Of a stretch of 64,000 nucleotides of DNA, positions 25,901-34,689 are shown piece after piece. The stretch's first letter is position 1; every line of letters starts with the position of its first letter. This DNA is from Kineosporia aurantiaca JCM 3230. GTDB taxonomy: Bacteria; Actinomycetota; Actinomycetes; Actinomycetales; Kineosporiaceae. The stretch covers positions 1 to 64,000 of the forward strand of contig JODP01000008.1 of the NCBI GenBank assembly GCA_000719025.1, in the 5' to 3' direction. The position numbers and the translations under genes were made by a program. The notes below the pieces were generated by a model. The model was not told the DNA's origin. It searched no databases and saw nothing but the letters and a program-made list of their open reading frames with translations.

Positions 25901-28900
25901 GGGTGGAACCTGGTCAGTCGTTCGCCACCACGCGAGTAGCCGCCGGCCAGGCGCTGCGGGCCGCCCGAACCCGCCTGCCGGTCTTGACGCAGGACCTGGA
26001 ACGGATGCTCACCGGGCCGCTTCCGGTCTGGCTCCGGGTCAGAAGCGAATCTGCTGGTGGAAAACAGGTTCCGGCCCTGGCCGGGACCGTGGGGATCGTG
26101 GTGACAGCGCCTGCGGAGGACGGGGCGGGACAGTCCGAGGTCACGGGGTACTGGAACCCGGGCCGGGCCCAGTCGCACGACGCCCGGCTGGTGCGCGACC
26201 TGGCCGTCGCCGTCCAGCGACTCGGGCCGGGCGATCAGGATGCTCCGCTGCGGGCAGCCGACCTCGTGCAGGCGGACGCGGCCGACCGGCTGGTGGCCGC
26301 CGGTCACGGCGGTCCAGCGGCGGAACCCAGGGCGGTGAGCATCCCGTCAGCGGTGCAGGAACAGGCGCACCGTCGTCCCCACGCCGTCGCGGTCCGCAGC
26401 GCGGATGGGGAGATCAGCTACGCCGGGTTGCTGCAGCGTGCCACGGATGTGGCCCGGCGCCTGCAAGGAGCGGGCGTGGGCGAAGGCGACCGGGTGGCGG
26501 TCTGCCTGCCCCGTCATGCCGCCCTGATCTGGACGACGCTGGGGGTGATGGCGGCCGGCGCCGCGTACGTGCCACTGAACCCTGACGAGCCCGAGGCCCG
26601 CACCCAGCGGATGCTGCAGCGCAGCGGCGCGCAGACGGTGCTCACCACCAGGGAGCTGGCCGGACGCTTCCCCAACCGGAGCGTGCTGGTGGTGGACCCG
26701 GCCGCCGTCCCCGGACCGGGGCAGTCGCCCCTGCCGGAAACTTCCGGGCCCCGTTCGCTGGCCTATGTGCTGTTCACCTCCGGCAGTTCGGGTGAGCCGA
26801 AAGGCGTCATGGTCGAGCATCACTCGGTCGTCGCCTTCAGCCGGCACATCGCCGACGCCTACCGGATCGGTGAGGGAACCCGCCTGTTCGCCTTCGCCGC
26901 AGCCACTTTCGACGTTTCGGTGTTCGAGTGGTGGGCCGGCCTGAGCGCCGGAGCCACCCTCGTGCTGGCCGGGGAGGACGAACGGCGGTCAGCCCAGGCC
27001 CTGCAGGCGATGCTGGAACACGAACGGGTCGAGGTGGCCGAGCTGCCGCCCAGCCTGATGCCCCTGCTGCACCCCACCCGCCTGCCGGACCTGCGGCTCG
27101 TCTCGGTGGGCGGCGAGGCCCCGGCCGGCGTGCTGGTCGACGACTGGGCCACCCAGCAGCGTGAGTTCTGGAACGGGTACGGGCCCACCGAGGCCACGGT
27201 GGCCGTCACGCTGATGCGATGCTCGCCCCCGTCGGGCGGACGGGTACCTCCCATCGGTCTGCCCATGCCGGGCCACCGGGCCTACGTCCTGGACCAGGAC
27301 CTGCGCCTGGTGCCCGAGGGCGTCCCGGGTGAGCTGTGCATTGCCGGCCCCGGGCTGGCCCGGGGCTACCTCGGGCGGCCGGCGGAGACGGCAGCACGGT
27401 TCGTGCCCGATCCGTACGGCGACCCCGGGGCCCGCATGTACCGGACGGGGGACCTGGTGCGATGGACCGGCGCCGGGGTCCTGGAGTTCGGCGGCCGGAT
27501 CGACGACCAGATCACCGTCCGGGGTTTCCGGATCGAGCCGGCTGAGGTGGAGGCTGCTCTGTCCACCGCACCGGGGGTGGCCCAGGTCGCGGTCGCCCCG
27601 CGCGAGACCCCGGACGGTAACCGGCATCTGGTGGCCTTCGTTGTCGCCTCCGACCCGGACCAGCCGCCCACCGCGGCGACCCTGCGCGCCTGGGCCGCGG
27701 ACCGGGTGGCCGGCTACCTAGTGCCGACCCGGGTCGTCCTGCTGGAGCGGCTGCCGGTGACGGCCCAGGGCAAACGGGACCGGACCCGCCTGCCGGAGCT
27801 GCCGCCGGATCAGCCCGGCGGGGACCGGGCGCCGGACACCGGGACCGACGGCTGGAGTGAGACCGAGCGGGTCCTGGCCCGCGACGTGATCGGGCCGCTG
27901 CTGGGGCAGCAGGACGTCGGGCGCACCGACGGTTTCTTCAACCTGGGGGGCAACTCGCTGCAGGTCATGCAGATAGCCGCCCGGGTGGCCGACCGCTTCG
28001 GCGTCCAGGTAAGCCTGGCCGACTTCTTCGGTGAGCCCACGATCGCCCGACTGGCCGCGCTCATCGACCACGAGCGTCCCTCATTGGAAAAGCTTTCCGA
28101 GACGGTCAAAGAGCCACCAGAGGATGCCGGTTCGACGAACGGGACGCCCGCGCCCATGACGCCGGGGGCGGTACTGCCGCTGTCCTACCCGCAGCAGGCG
28201 CTGTACCAGTCCTACCGTGCCGACGGTGACCGGTCCGCCTACCACGGTCCCATTTCCCTGCGCGTCAGTGGCGATCTGGATCTGGCCGCGCTGCGCCGGG
28301 CGTTCGGCTGGCTGACCGCCCGGCACGCCCTGCTGCGGGTCACGGTCGAGGACAGCGACGACGGGCCGGTGCAGCGGGTTCAGCCGGTGAGCGAGCCCCG
28401 GATCGAGATCCATGACGTTCCCGGGGACACCGAGCAGGCCCGTGAGCAGTGGCTGCGCCACGAGATCGGGGTTGAGGGCGGGCGTGACTTCGACCTCGGC
28501 GCGGACCTGCCCCTGCGCGTGCGCGTGCACCGGCTCGCCCCGGACGATCACGTGGTCCAGTGGACGTTCCACCACCTCGTCATCGACGGATGGTCCGTCG
28601 GCGTCGTGGCCCGGGAGCTGAGCGAGGCCTACACCGCGTTCCGGGCCGGGAACGAACCGGAAAGTCCCTCGCCGGAAGGCAATTACGGCGACTTCGTGAA
28701 ATGGCACCGGGACTATGTCGCCAGCCCGGCCGGGCGCAGCGACCTGGAGTGGTGGCGCGGGTATCTGGCCGGCGCTCACCGGGCTGCCACCGCGTTGCGG
28801 CCGACCGGTGAGCCGTCCGCGTTCCGGCTGGGATGGATCAACCTGGAGATCCCCCCGCAGACCGCCGAGGCCGTTCGGGAGATGCTCCGCAGCCGCGGCA

Positions 28901-29538
28901 TGACGCTGTACATGGTGTGCCTGAGCGCGCAGGCGATCCTGATCAGCGCCGAGACCGGCAGTGAGGACGTGCTCGTCGTCACCCCGTATTCGCTGCGGGT
29001 GCGGGAGGAATGGGAACGGCTGGTCGGCTGGTTCGTCAACCGCGTCATCGTGCGCCCCCGGGTCCGCCCGGACTGGACCTTCGCCGAACTCGTGGACGCC
29101 GTACGCGAGACCTGCTTCGCGGTCTTCGCCCACGGGCGGGTGCCGTTCGAGCTGCTGCGCTCGGAGCTGGGCCTGACCGGCGCCGACCTGCCGGCCCAGT
29201 TGTCGGTGCAGAACGCGCCCGTGTCCGGGGTGAACCTGGGCGGAGTCGAGGTGGCGGACATCCGCGACGACAGCGGTCGCGACTTCGCGCCCCTGCTCGA
29301 GGTGTACAGTCCGCTGCAGTCCCGGTTCCAGCTCAGCGTCATGCTGCGCGAACGCTACGACGGGCGGATGGCCGGCGGGCTGGAATACGACGCCTCGGTG
29401 GTGGACGAGGCCACAGCTGCGCGCTGGTACGCCGCCTTCCTGGACATCGTGCAGCAGGGCGCTGCGCAACCGGAGACCACGGTCGGCGATCTCCTGCGCC
29501 TGGCCCACTCCTCAGTGCCTGGTCCGCCGCGCGGCTGA
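22987..29538 (+). CDS. NRPS2: C, decayed A, decayed C, A-T-C
   Basis: A 2183-residue protein with GGGAG before its ATG. C1 ~20-460 has HHLILDAWS (His157, Asp161). Residues ~470-780 align loosely with an A domain, but the ATP-binding TSGTTG-type loop is gone, the PTE region reads AGSGGAD and the final lysine motif is GTLNRAAL. After a Ser/Pro linker (~785-825), residues ~830-1115 resemble the end of a C domain without HHxxxD. Then come an intact A (~1118-1610; code D-V-F-E-S-G-G-V-A-K), T (GGNSL, Ser ~1655) and C (~1715-2170, HHLVIDGWS). The code matches no standard I recall; Glu at position 278 would suit a basic side chain. Confidence 0.9.
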   Translation: MPRTSATGQSTDEAAPFAGRQVLDIYPLTPGQQGILVESLGAAGDPVYLQHYVFDLDGVVEAATLQAALNLLADELDVLRTGFVWDAAQEPLQVVMAEAGIPLQAEERITGPLEERIAEILREERELPFDLGRPPLLRVRAVRRGERAWRLVSTHHHLILDAWSVPLLHARLVEILTRLEAGRPVGERPATGTFHDLVRWQRSIAPDGEESYLRALLTGVKAATKLGDDLPRRVEPAGREDDALAPVTSVTVLHPINPVSSVSPSEHPLLLARQTGRRPGTLVHAAWALILARWSGTDDVVFGTTVAGRPAELPHVTERIGMFVNTAVMRLPVPGSGSEGTLGEWLDEVQRRLDRALEHEHAGLSLAQRSADALPPGQPLLSSVLALQNQTRPGEETTNAGPVTLRILEHSERTGLPLTLSVAFEDEGISVRVRHDPARVTAGEARWIATTTGRLVADLAVRAPDTRLADISVLPARTPSVRTVPGSEDIPFGARLTADRLALRPGEQVLAALAPHDPLTETVEQACAAAGCHLDRRDPQAVLDAEDGSLANLSAAVIIAPAPLLPALMAAGTPGARMVVAGDPPSPALVELVLGAGRTAWRLWAGAGSGGADACAPIIGPAAALTLGAVPGGEVVDAEGAPVPPGRPGRLRILLPEGQVTTGITARLLDESGHEFEQLGRGEDEMLAVESLLSDSGVEVVVVEAGSGDRSGPGRAWHAWLAPAATSRRARVGEVDVAAVQARVLALPPQYRPAGYTPVPALPIAADGTLNRAALAAALSGSPLSASPPPASPSPASPSPASPSPASPSPASPSPVAPSPVASPSSSSMQDRLDRLSAETRDRFLDRVRSLAARDRGAVDRRASLRSWKAALENLEPVGWPTPPAVPGAAGMREAGTVVAPSPQDDTEAGWVAALATAVGLLSNRPEVLIGLLADPSDPSDPSDPSDPVDQADPGAMAAGGTDAPVLPVRIRVEPGQSFATTRVAAGQALRAARTRLPVLTQDLERMLTGPLPVWLRVRSESAGGKQVPALAGTVGIVVTAPAEDGAGQSEVTGYWNPGRAQSHDARLVRDLAVAVQRLGPGDQDAPLRAADLVQADAADRLVAAGHGGPAAEPRAVSIPSAVQEQAHRRPHAVAVRSADGEISYAGLLQRATDVARRLQGAGVGEGDRVAVCLPRHAALIWTTLGVMAAGAAYVPLNPDEPEARTQRMLQRSGAQTVLTTRELAGRFPNRSVLVVDPAAVPGPGQSPLPETSGPRSLAYVLFTSGSSGEPKGVMVEHHSVVAFSRHIADAYRIGEGTRLFAFAAATFDVSVFEWWAGLSAGATLVLAGEDERRSAQALQAMLEHERVEVAELPPSLMPLLHPTRLPDLRLVSVGGEAPAGVLVDDWATQQREFWNGYGPTEATVAVTLMRCSPPSGGRVPPIGLPMPGHRAYVLDQDLRLVPEGVPGELCIAGPGLARGYLGRPAETAARFVPDPYGDPGARMYRTGDLVRWTGAGVLEFGGRIDDQITVRGFRIEPAEVEAALSTAPGVAQVAVAPRETPDGNRHLVAFVVASDPDQPPTAATLRAWAADRVAGYLVPTRVVLLERLPVTAQGKRDRTRLPELPPDQPGGDRAPDTGTDGWSETERVLARDVIGPLLGQQDVGRTDGFFNLGGNSLQVMQIAARVADRFGVQVSLADFFGEPTIARLAALIDHERPSLEKLSETVKEPPEDAGSTNGTPAPMTPGAVLPLSYPQQALYQSYRADGDRSAYHGPISLRVSGDLDLAALRRAFGWLTARHALLRVTVEDSDDGPVQRVQPVSEPRIEIHDVPGDTEQAREQWLRHEIGVEGGRDFDLGADLPLRVRVHRLAPDDHVVQWTFHHLVIDGWSVGVVARELSEAYTAFRAGNEPESPSPEGNYGDFVKWHRDYVASPAGRSDLEWWRGYLAGAHRAATALRPTGEPSAFRLGWINLEIPPQTAEAVREMLRSRGMTLYMVCLSAQAILISAETGSEDVLVVTPYSLRVREEWERLVGWFVNRVIVRPRVRPDWTFAELVDAVRETCFAVFAHGRVPFELLRSELGLTGADLPAQLSVQNAPVSGVNLGGVEVADIRDDSGRDFAPLLEVYSPLQSRFQLSVMLRERYDGRMAGGLEYDASVVDEATAARWYAAFLDIVQQGAAQPETTVGDLLRLAHSSVPGPPRG
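25356..25445 (+). repeat. 15-bp tandem repeat encoding a Ser/Pro linker
   Basis: Five perfect copies of a 15-bp unit (CGCGTCTCCATCACC, 25356-25430) and one variant copy. It encodes an ASPSP repeat between the two decayed domains of NRPS2. Confidence 0.9.
25789..25833 (+). repeat. 9-bp tandem repeat encoding Asp-Pro-Ser
   Basis: Four copies of a GAYCCGAGC unit (25789-25824) plus a variant, encoding DPSDPSDPS inside the decayed condensation-like region of NRPS2. Confidence 0.9.
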
Positions 29539-29570
29539 AGGCCGTTGCCCCTGCCTTCGGAGGAACCCGT

Positions 29571-32500
29571 ATGACCTCGACGACCGCTCGCGCACTCCCG
29601 CTGTCCAGCGCCCAGGAGGCGATCTGGACGCTGGAGCAGCTCCACCCGGACACCTCGCCCTACCATCTGCCGCTGGCCCTGGACCTGGACGGCGACCTGG
29701 ACGTCCCTGCCCTGACCACGGCGCTGGCGTCCCTCCTGACCCGACACCCGGTGCTGGCCGGAGTCGTCCGGTCCGCGGACGGACAGCTGCGGATGGAGCC
29801 CGCCTCCCGGCCGCCGGTGCTGGAGACGACCCACCTGGACCCGGCGGACCCTGCCGATCTCGACCGGCTGACTCAGGAGGAGGTCAGCCGGGCCTTCCAC
29901 CTCGAGCACGGCCCGCTGCTGCACGCCCGGCTGCTGGTCACCGGGCCCCGGCGGTCCCGGCTCGTGGTGGTCGCCCACCACCTCGTCTTCGACGGCGCCT
30001 CCAAGGACATCTTCGTGCGGGACCTCCTGCGGCTGTACCGCAGCGGTGGCCGGCCCATCGATCCGGATCTGCCCCCCATGGAGTCCTTGATCCGGCAGGA
30101 ACGCGAGCAGATCCGGACCGCCCGTGCGAGCGCCGAGCAGTTCTGGCGGCACGAGGCCCCCACCGTCACCGAGGTCACGCTGCCCGGGGGACGGCGTGCC
30201 CCGGCCCGCTGGGCCGGCCCGGCCGCGGCCTGCGACATCGATTTCGATCCCTCGTTCCCGCGGCGACTGGACGCGGTGGTACGGGCTACGGGGGCAACCC
30301 GTTTCGAGGTCATGCTCACGATCCTGCAGACCCTGCTCCTGCGGTACGGGAATGAGAGCGCCCCGGTCGCTGTCGATTTCGGGACCCGTCGTCCTGAGGC
30401 CCGCGACAGCATCGGCGCCTTCGTCAACGAGCTGCCGGTCCGGGCCGCGCTCTCGCCGCAGCTGACCGTCCGGGAGGCCATCGGTGCGGTGGCTGCTGCC
30501 GTCCGCGAGGTTTCGAGGTATCGCACGGTCCCGCTGGGGGAGGCGCTGGGCACGAATGCGGTCTCCCGGCCGGTGCCCGTCTCGATGAGCTACCGCCGGA
30601 GGACGCTGCCGCTGCCGGAGGTGGCCGAGCCACTGCCGGTGCGGGTCACGGTCGATGCCGCCATGTTCGCGCCCGGGCAGCGCCCGGACCTGCACCTGAA
30701 CGTGCTGGACTCCGGCGCCGGGATCCAGGCATCCCTCCGCTACGCACTGGACGTCCTGAGCGAGCCCGAGGCCCGGCGGATGGCCACGCACGTGCGCGAA
30801 CTGGCCGATGCCCTGCTCGGCAACCCGCAGGCGCGGCTGGGCGATCTGCCGGTGATGACGGCGGGCGAGCGCTCCCGCGTCCTGCTCACCGGACCAGACA
30901 CCCACACCCCTGACCCGGGCGACACCCTTCACGGGCTTCTGGCCCGCCAGGCCGCGCGGACACCCGAGGCCATTGCCGTCGTGGCCGGGACCGAGGAACT
31001 GACCTACGCGCAGGTCCATCACCGCGCGGGCGTTCTGGCCCGCCGGCTCGCCTCCGCAGGCGTGGGCCCGGAATCGGTCGTCGCCGTTTGTGCCGAGCGC
31101 TCAACGGAACTGGTGGTGGGACTCCTGGCCGTGCTCGCAGCCGGTGCGGCCTTCCTGCCCCTGGATCCTGAGCTTCCCGACGACCGGCTGGCGTTCATGC
31201 TGCGCGATTCCGGCGCCATGGTGGTGCTGACCCAGCCGCAGGGGCAGTCCCGGCTGAGCCGGCTGGGGGTGCCCGTCGTCCTTCTTTCTGAATTCTTCCC
31301 CCCGACTGGCCCGACCACCTTGATTGCCCCGGCTGCTGTCGCCAGACCGGAGAACGCGGCCTACGTCATCTACACCTCCGGGTCGACCGGTGTGCCCAAG
31401 GGCGTCGTCAACACGCACCAGGGCATCGTCAACCGGCTGACCTGGATGCAGGAGACGTACCAATTGCGGGACGACGACGCCGTTCTCCAGAAGACCCCGA
31501 TCGGGTTCGACGTCTCGGTGTGGGAGTTCTTCTGGCCCCTGCTGACCGGGGCCCGACTCGTCCTGTGCCCACCCGGCGGCCACCGTGACCCCGAGCTGCT
31601 GCGCCGGATCATTGATGAGCAGGCCGTTACCACCGTCCATTTCGTGCCCTCCATGCTCGTGGCATTCCTGTCCGGGGCCACGGGGGGACAGGGTGTGTGT
31701 GCGTCGCTGCGCCGGATCATCTGCAGTGGTGAGGAACTGCCCCTCACCGTGGCGCAGCAAGCCCTGGATCTGCTGCCGGGGGATCTGCACAATCTGTACG
31801 GGCCCACCGAGGCGGCCATCGACGTCAGTGCCTGGCCATGTCGCCCGGACACGCTCGCCGGCGCCGATCGGGTGCCGATCGGGCGCCCGATCGACAACAC
31901 CGCGCTCTACGTCCTGGACCCCTGGTTGAGGCCGGTCCCGTTGGGGGTGCCCGGCGAGCTGTGCATCGGCGGGACGGCGCCTGCCCGTGGGTATCTGCAT
32001 CGACCGGGCCTGACGGCGGAGCGTTTCCTGCCGGATCCGTACGGAGAGCCCGGCAGCCGGCTCTACCGCACCGGTGACCTTGCCCGTCTGCGACCGGACG
32101 GCGTGCTGGAGTACCTGGGCCGGATCGACAACCAGGTAAAGGTCTCCGGGGTGCGGATCGAACTGGGCGAGGTCGAGAACGCCCTGCGGGCTCTGCCGGC
32201 AGTCCAGGACGCCGCCGCAGCCGTTCGGGACGGCGGGACGAGCGGGGGGACGGCCGATCCGCGACTGGTCGGCTACGTCGTCCTCAGGGACGGGGCGCCC
32301 CTCGACCAGGCTGCCGCCCGGCAGGGGTTGCGGGCGTGGCTGCCGGAGCAGATGGTTCCCTCCATCCTGGTGGAGGTGCCTGCGCTCCCGCTGAGCCCGA
32401 ACGGCAAGCTCGACCGGGCGGCGCTGCCCGACCCCGGCCGCGAACGGCACCACCAGAGCGCAGCGGCGCCCGCCGGCTCGGACGAGGAGATGAGCATCCG

Positions 32501-34121
32501 TCACGTATGGGCTGAGGTGCTGGGTTCCGGCCCGGCCGCGGCCGACGACGACTTCTTCGAGGCGGGGGGCACATCACTGCTCGCCGTGCGCCTGGCCGCC
32601 CTATTGCGGTCCCGGACGCGGCGGGAGGTGACACTGCGGGACGTCTTTGACCACCGCACGCCCTCGGCCCTGGCCGATGTGGTGCGGCGGGCCCGGCCGG
32701 CCGACGCAGGTCCGTCCGCATCCCGACCGGTGTCCGCGCGCCCGAGCTCCGCGCAGGATCGGATTCCCACCACCTACCTCCAGACCGAACACTTCCATCG
32801 TGAGCACCGAGGGGTTGCCACCCAGGCCGGGATCAGCCTGCTCTACCGCCTCAGGGGATCGCTCGACCTGGCGGCTCTGAGGCGCAGCATCACCGTGTTG
32901 GTGCAGCGCCACGAGGTGCTGCGGACCTCCTACCAGCAGGAGGGCGACGTCGTCTTCGGCCTGGTCGCGCCCACGGCCGGGACCGATGTCACGCTGATCG
33001 ACCTCAGCGCGGTCCCGGCCGGGCAGCGAAGGCAGGAAGCGGACCGCCAGTTGGTGGAGGCCGCCGATGCGCCGTACGACCTGAGCCAGGGGCCGGTCCT
33101 GCGGGTCACCCTGGTCCGGCTCTCAGCCGGCGAGCATCTGATGCTACTGGGCGTGCACCACATCGCCTCCGACGACTGGGCGATGCAGATCCTCACCGGC
33201 GAGCTCGGTCTGCTCTACGCGGCCGAAAAGTCCGGACGGCGGGCGGCCTTGGCTCCGCTGCCCCTGCAGTATCGGGACTACGTGACCTGGCAGCAACGCC
33301 AGGTGGACGAGCACCTGGCCGCGAATCTGGACTACTGGCGCCATCAGCTGGCCGACCTCCCGCCCCAGCTGAAGCTTCCCGGCTGCGTCGATCCGGGGGA
33401 GGTGCACAGCCTGCGCCGGTGGCGGCATGAGCTCCCCGTTTCCCCTGAGGTGCTGAATGCCGTCGCGGACTTCAGCCGCGATGCGGGCGCGACACCGTTC
33501 ATCGGCGTCGTGGCCGCGTTCGGGATGTGCCTGGCCTCGCTCACCGGGCAGGACGACGTCATGATCGCCTCGCTCTTCGCCGGCCGGGACCGTGTCGAGT
33601 TCGAGCCGGTGGTGGGGATGTTCACGGACCTGACGGTGTTCCGGGTGTCCCTGGCCGGCGACCCAAACTTCCGGCAGACCGTGCAGAGGTTGCGGGCGGT
33701 GACCCTGGACGCCCATCAGCACAAGGACATCCACCTGCGCCAGTACGCCCGGGAGATCGGCATCGGCGATCCGTCGGTGCTGCAACTGCCGATCTGGAAC
33801 ATCTGGGCGAACGCCACTCCCAGCCGACGCGGGCGCCTGGGCATCGTGCACGATCTGGCCCTGGAAGGCCTCGAGGTCACCGGTTACGACCCTCGTACGG
33901 ACCGGACCCAGATCAAGCCGGCGGCCATCTGGGAGGGGGACACCTTGTCGTTGGTCTGTGCCGGGGAGGGCCGCGGGGCACAGGTGTTCGTGGAGTACAA
34001 CATGGAGTTCTTCTCCGAGACCGCCGCCCGGAACTTCTCGGCGACACTGAGTTCGGTCCTGGAGTTCGTGGCGTCCCATCCCTCCGGACCGTTGTCCGGG
34101 GTCCGCCGCCGGGTGAGTTGA
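29571..34121 (+). CDS. NRPS3: C-A(Ser)-T-C, no thioesterase
   Basis: 1516 residues from the ATG at 29571, which has a strong GGAGGA site; the frame is open further upstream but overlaps NRPS2. C1 ~8-440 has HHLVFDG (His137, Asp141). A ~458-950 has YTSGSTGVPKGVVNTHQG, NLYGPTEA and NGKLDRAALP. Its code reads D-V-W-H-I-S-L-I-D-K, close to known serine codes (DVWHLSLIDK), so serine is confidently predicted. T has GGTSL (Ser ~1001). The final C domain (~1062-1510) keeps HHIASDD (His1197, Asp1201). It ends 12 residues after that domain with no TE or reductase, so the last C domain may release the chain onto an amine or alcohol. Confidence 0.92.
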   Translation: MTSTTARALPLSSAQEAIWTLEQLHPDTSPYHLPLALDLDGDLDVPALTTALASLLTRHPVLAGVVRSADGQLRMEPASRPPVLETTHLDPADPADLDRLTQEEVSRAFHLEHGPLLHARLLVTGPRRSRLVVVAHHLVFDGASKDIFVRDLLRLYRSGGRPIDPDLPPMESLIRQEREQIRTARASAEQFWRHEAPTVTEVTLPGGRRAPARWAGPAAACDIDFDPSFPRRLDAVVRATGATRFEVMLTILQTLLLRYGNESAPVAVDFGTRRPEARDSIGAFVNELPVRAALSPQLTVREAIGAVAAAVREVSRYRTVPLGEALGTNAVSRPVPVSMSYRRRTLPLPEVAEPLPVRVTVDAAMFAPGQRPDLHLNVLDSGAGIQASLRYALDVLSEPEARRMATHVRELADALLGNPQARLGDLPVMTAGERSRVLLTGPDTHTPDPGDTLHGLLARQAARTPEAIAVVAGTEELTYAQVHHRAGVLARRLASAGVGPESVVAVCAERSTELVVGLLAVLAAGAAFLPLDPELPDDRLAFMLRDSGAMVVLTQPQGQSRLSRLGVPVVLLSEFFPPTGPTTLIAPAAVARPENAAYVIYTSGSTGVPKGVVNTHQGIVNRLTWMQETYQLRDDDAVLQKTPIGFDVSVWEFFWPLLTGARLVLCPPGGHRDPELLRRIIDEQAVTTVHFVPSMLVAFLSGATGGQGVCASLRRIICSGEELPLTVAQQALDLLPGDLHNLYGPTEAAIDVSAWPCRPDTLAGADRVPIGRPIDNTALYVLDPWLRPVPLGVPGELCIGGTAPARGYLHRPGLTAERFLPDPYGEPGSRLYRTGDLARLRPDGVLEYLGRIDNQVKVSGVRIELGEVENALRALPAVQDAAAAVRDGGTSGGTADPRLVGYVVLRDGAPLDQAAARQGLRAWLPEQMVPSILVEVPALPLSPNGKLDRAALPDPGRERHHQSAAAPAGSDEEMSIRHVWAEVLGSGPAAADDDFFEAGGTSLLAVRLAALLRSRTRREVTLRDVFDHRTPSALADVVRRARPADAGPSASRPVSARPSSAQDRIPTTYLQTEHFHREHRGVATQAGISLLYRLRGSLDLAALRRSITVLVQRHEVLRTSYQQEGDVVFGLVAPTAGTDVTLIDLSAVPAGQRRQEADRQLVEAADAPYDLSQGPVLRVTLVRLSAGEHLMLLGVHHIASDDWAMQILTGELGLLYAAEKSGRRAALAPLPLQYRDYVTWQQRQVDEHLAANLDYWRHQLADLPPQLKLPGCVDPGEVHSLRRWRHELPVSPEVLNAVADFSRDAGATPFIGVVAAFGMCLASLTGQDDVMIASLFAGRDRVEFEPVVGMFTDLTVFRVSLAGDPNFRQTVQRLRAVTLDAHQHKDIHLRQYAREIGIGDPSVLQLPIWNIWANATPSRRGRLGIVHDLALEGLEVTGYDPRTDRTQIKPAAIWEGDTLSLVCAGEGRGAQVFVEYNMEFFSETAARNFSATLSSVLEFVASHPSGPLSGVRRRVS

Positions 34122-34684
34122 CCGGACCGGCCCCTCCACCCTCCCCGAACGCGCCTTCGCCCGGTACGTGGCGTTCCCGCGCGGGCAGGCCAATAGCGCC
34201 TAAGGGCTCCGGAAGGGGCGAAGCTCCTGTACCCCTCGACGTCCGCCGGCATGGCGATCTTCCACGGACGCGATGACCCAGCACCTGCCCCAGATCCGGC
34301 AGCTGCTGACAAATCGGTGCCGTTCCCTGAACGAATAGGTGACGCTCGCTGGTCCCGTCCATGACGTGTCTTCGGTCCGAGGGCGGGCTCGCGGGCCGTG
34401 GGGGTTGGCAAAGCTTCCTTACGGCACTAACCTCACAACTGTGACCTCATGGTCGTGAACTTGCATGCGTGAGAGAAGGGCGGCGAGCCCAGGTCGTCGG
34501 GAGCTACGTGGGATAGGTCGCGTCCTGGGGTCGGATCAGCACGAGAGGGAGCCATTCATGCCGGTTCGTGGCAGCAGTTTCGGAAGGGCGTCGCACCTTC
34601 GGCGCCGCGGAAGTGAGGTGCGTTCTTCCGGGGTCTCGTCTGCGGCTCGTCCACCTCCTGGCTCTGAGTTGTAAGCTCACGGAC
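34122..34684. other. Region between the NRPS operon and the TetR gene
   Basis: 560 bp. No convincing gene. A possible small frame starts at ATG 34558 with a GAGAGGGAG site (39 residues, no motifs). A promoter-like element at 34405-34444 is listed separately. I saw no strong terminator after NRPS3. Confidence 0.45.
34405..34444 (+). promoter_or_regulatory. Promoter-like element with overlapping dyad
   Basis: TTGGCA (34405-34410), 17-bp spacer, TAACCT (34428-34433), then a TCACA-AC-TGTGA dyad (34433-34444) over the predicted transcription start. It could drive the TetR/metallo-hydrolase unit with a ~240-nt leader, or the small frame at 34558. Confidence 0.4.
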
Positions 34685-34689
34685 GTGAG
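34676..34689. promoter_or_regulatory. Palindrome over the TetR start codon
   Basis: CTCAC-GGAC-GTGAG overlaps the GTG start at 34685. TGAG at 34665-34668 with CTCA at 34676-34679 forms a second overlapping dyad. This position suits autorepression by the TetR protein. Confidence 0.35.
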
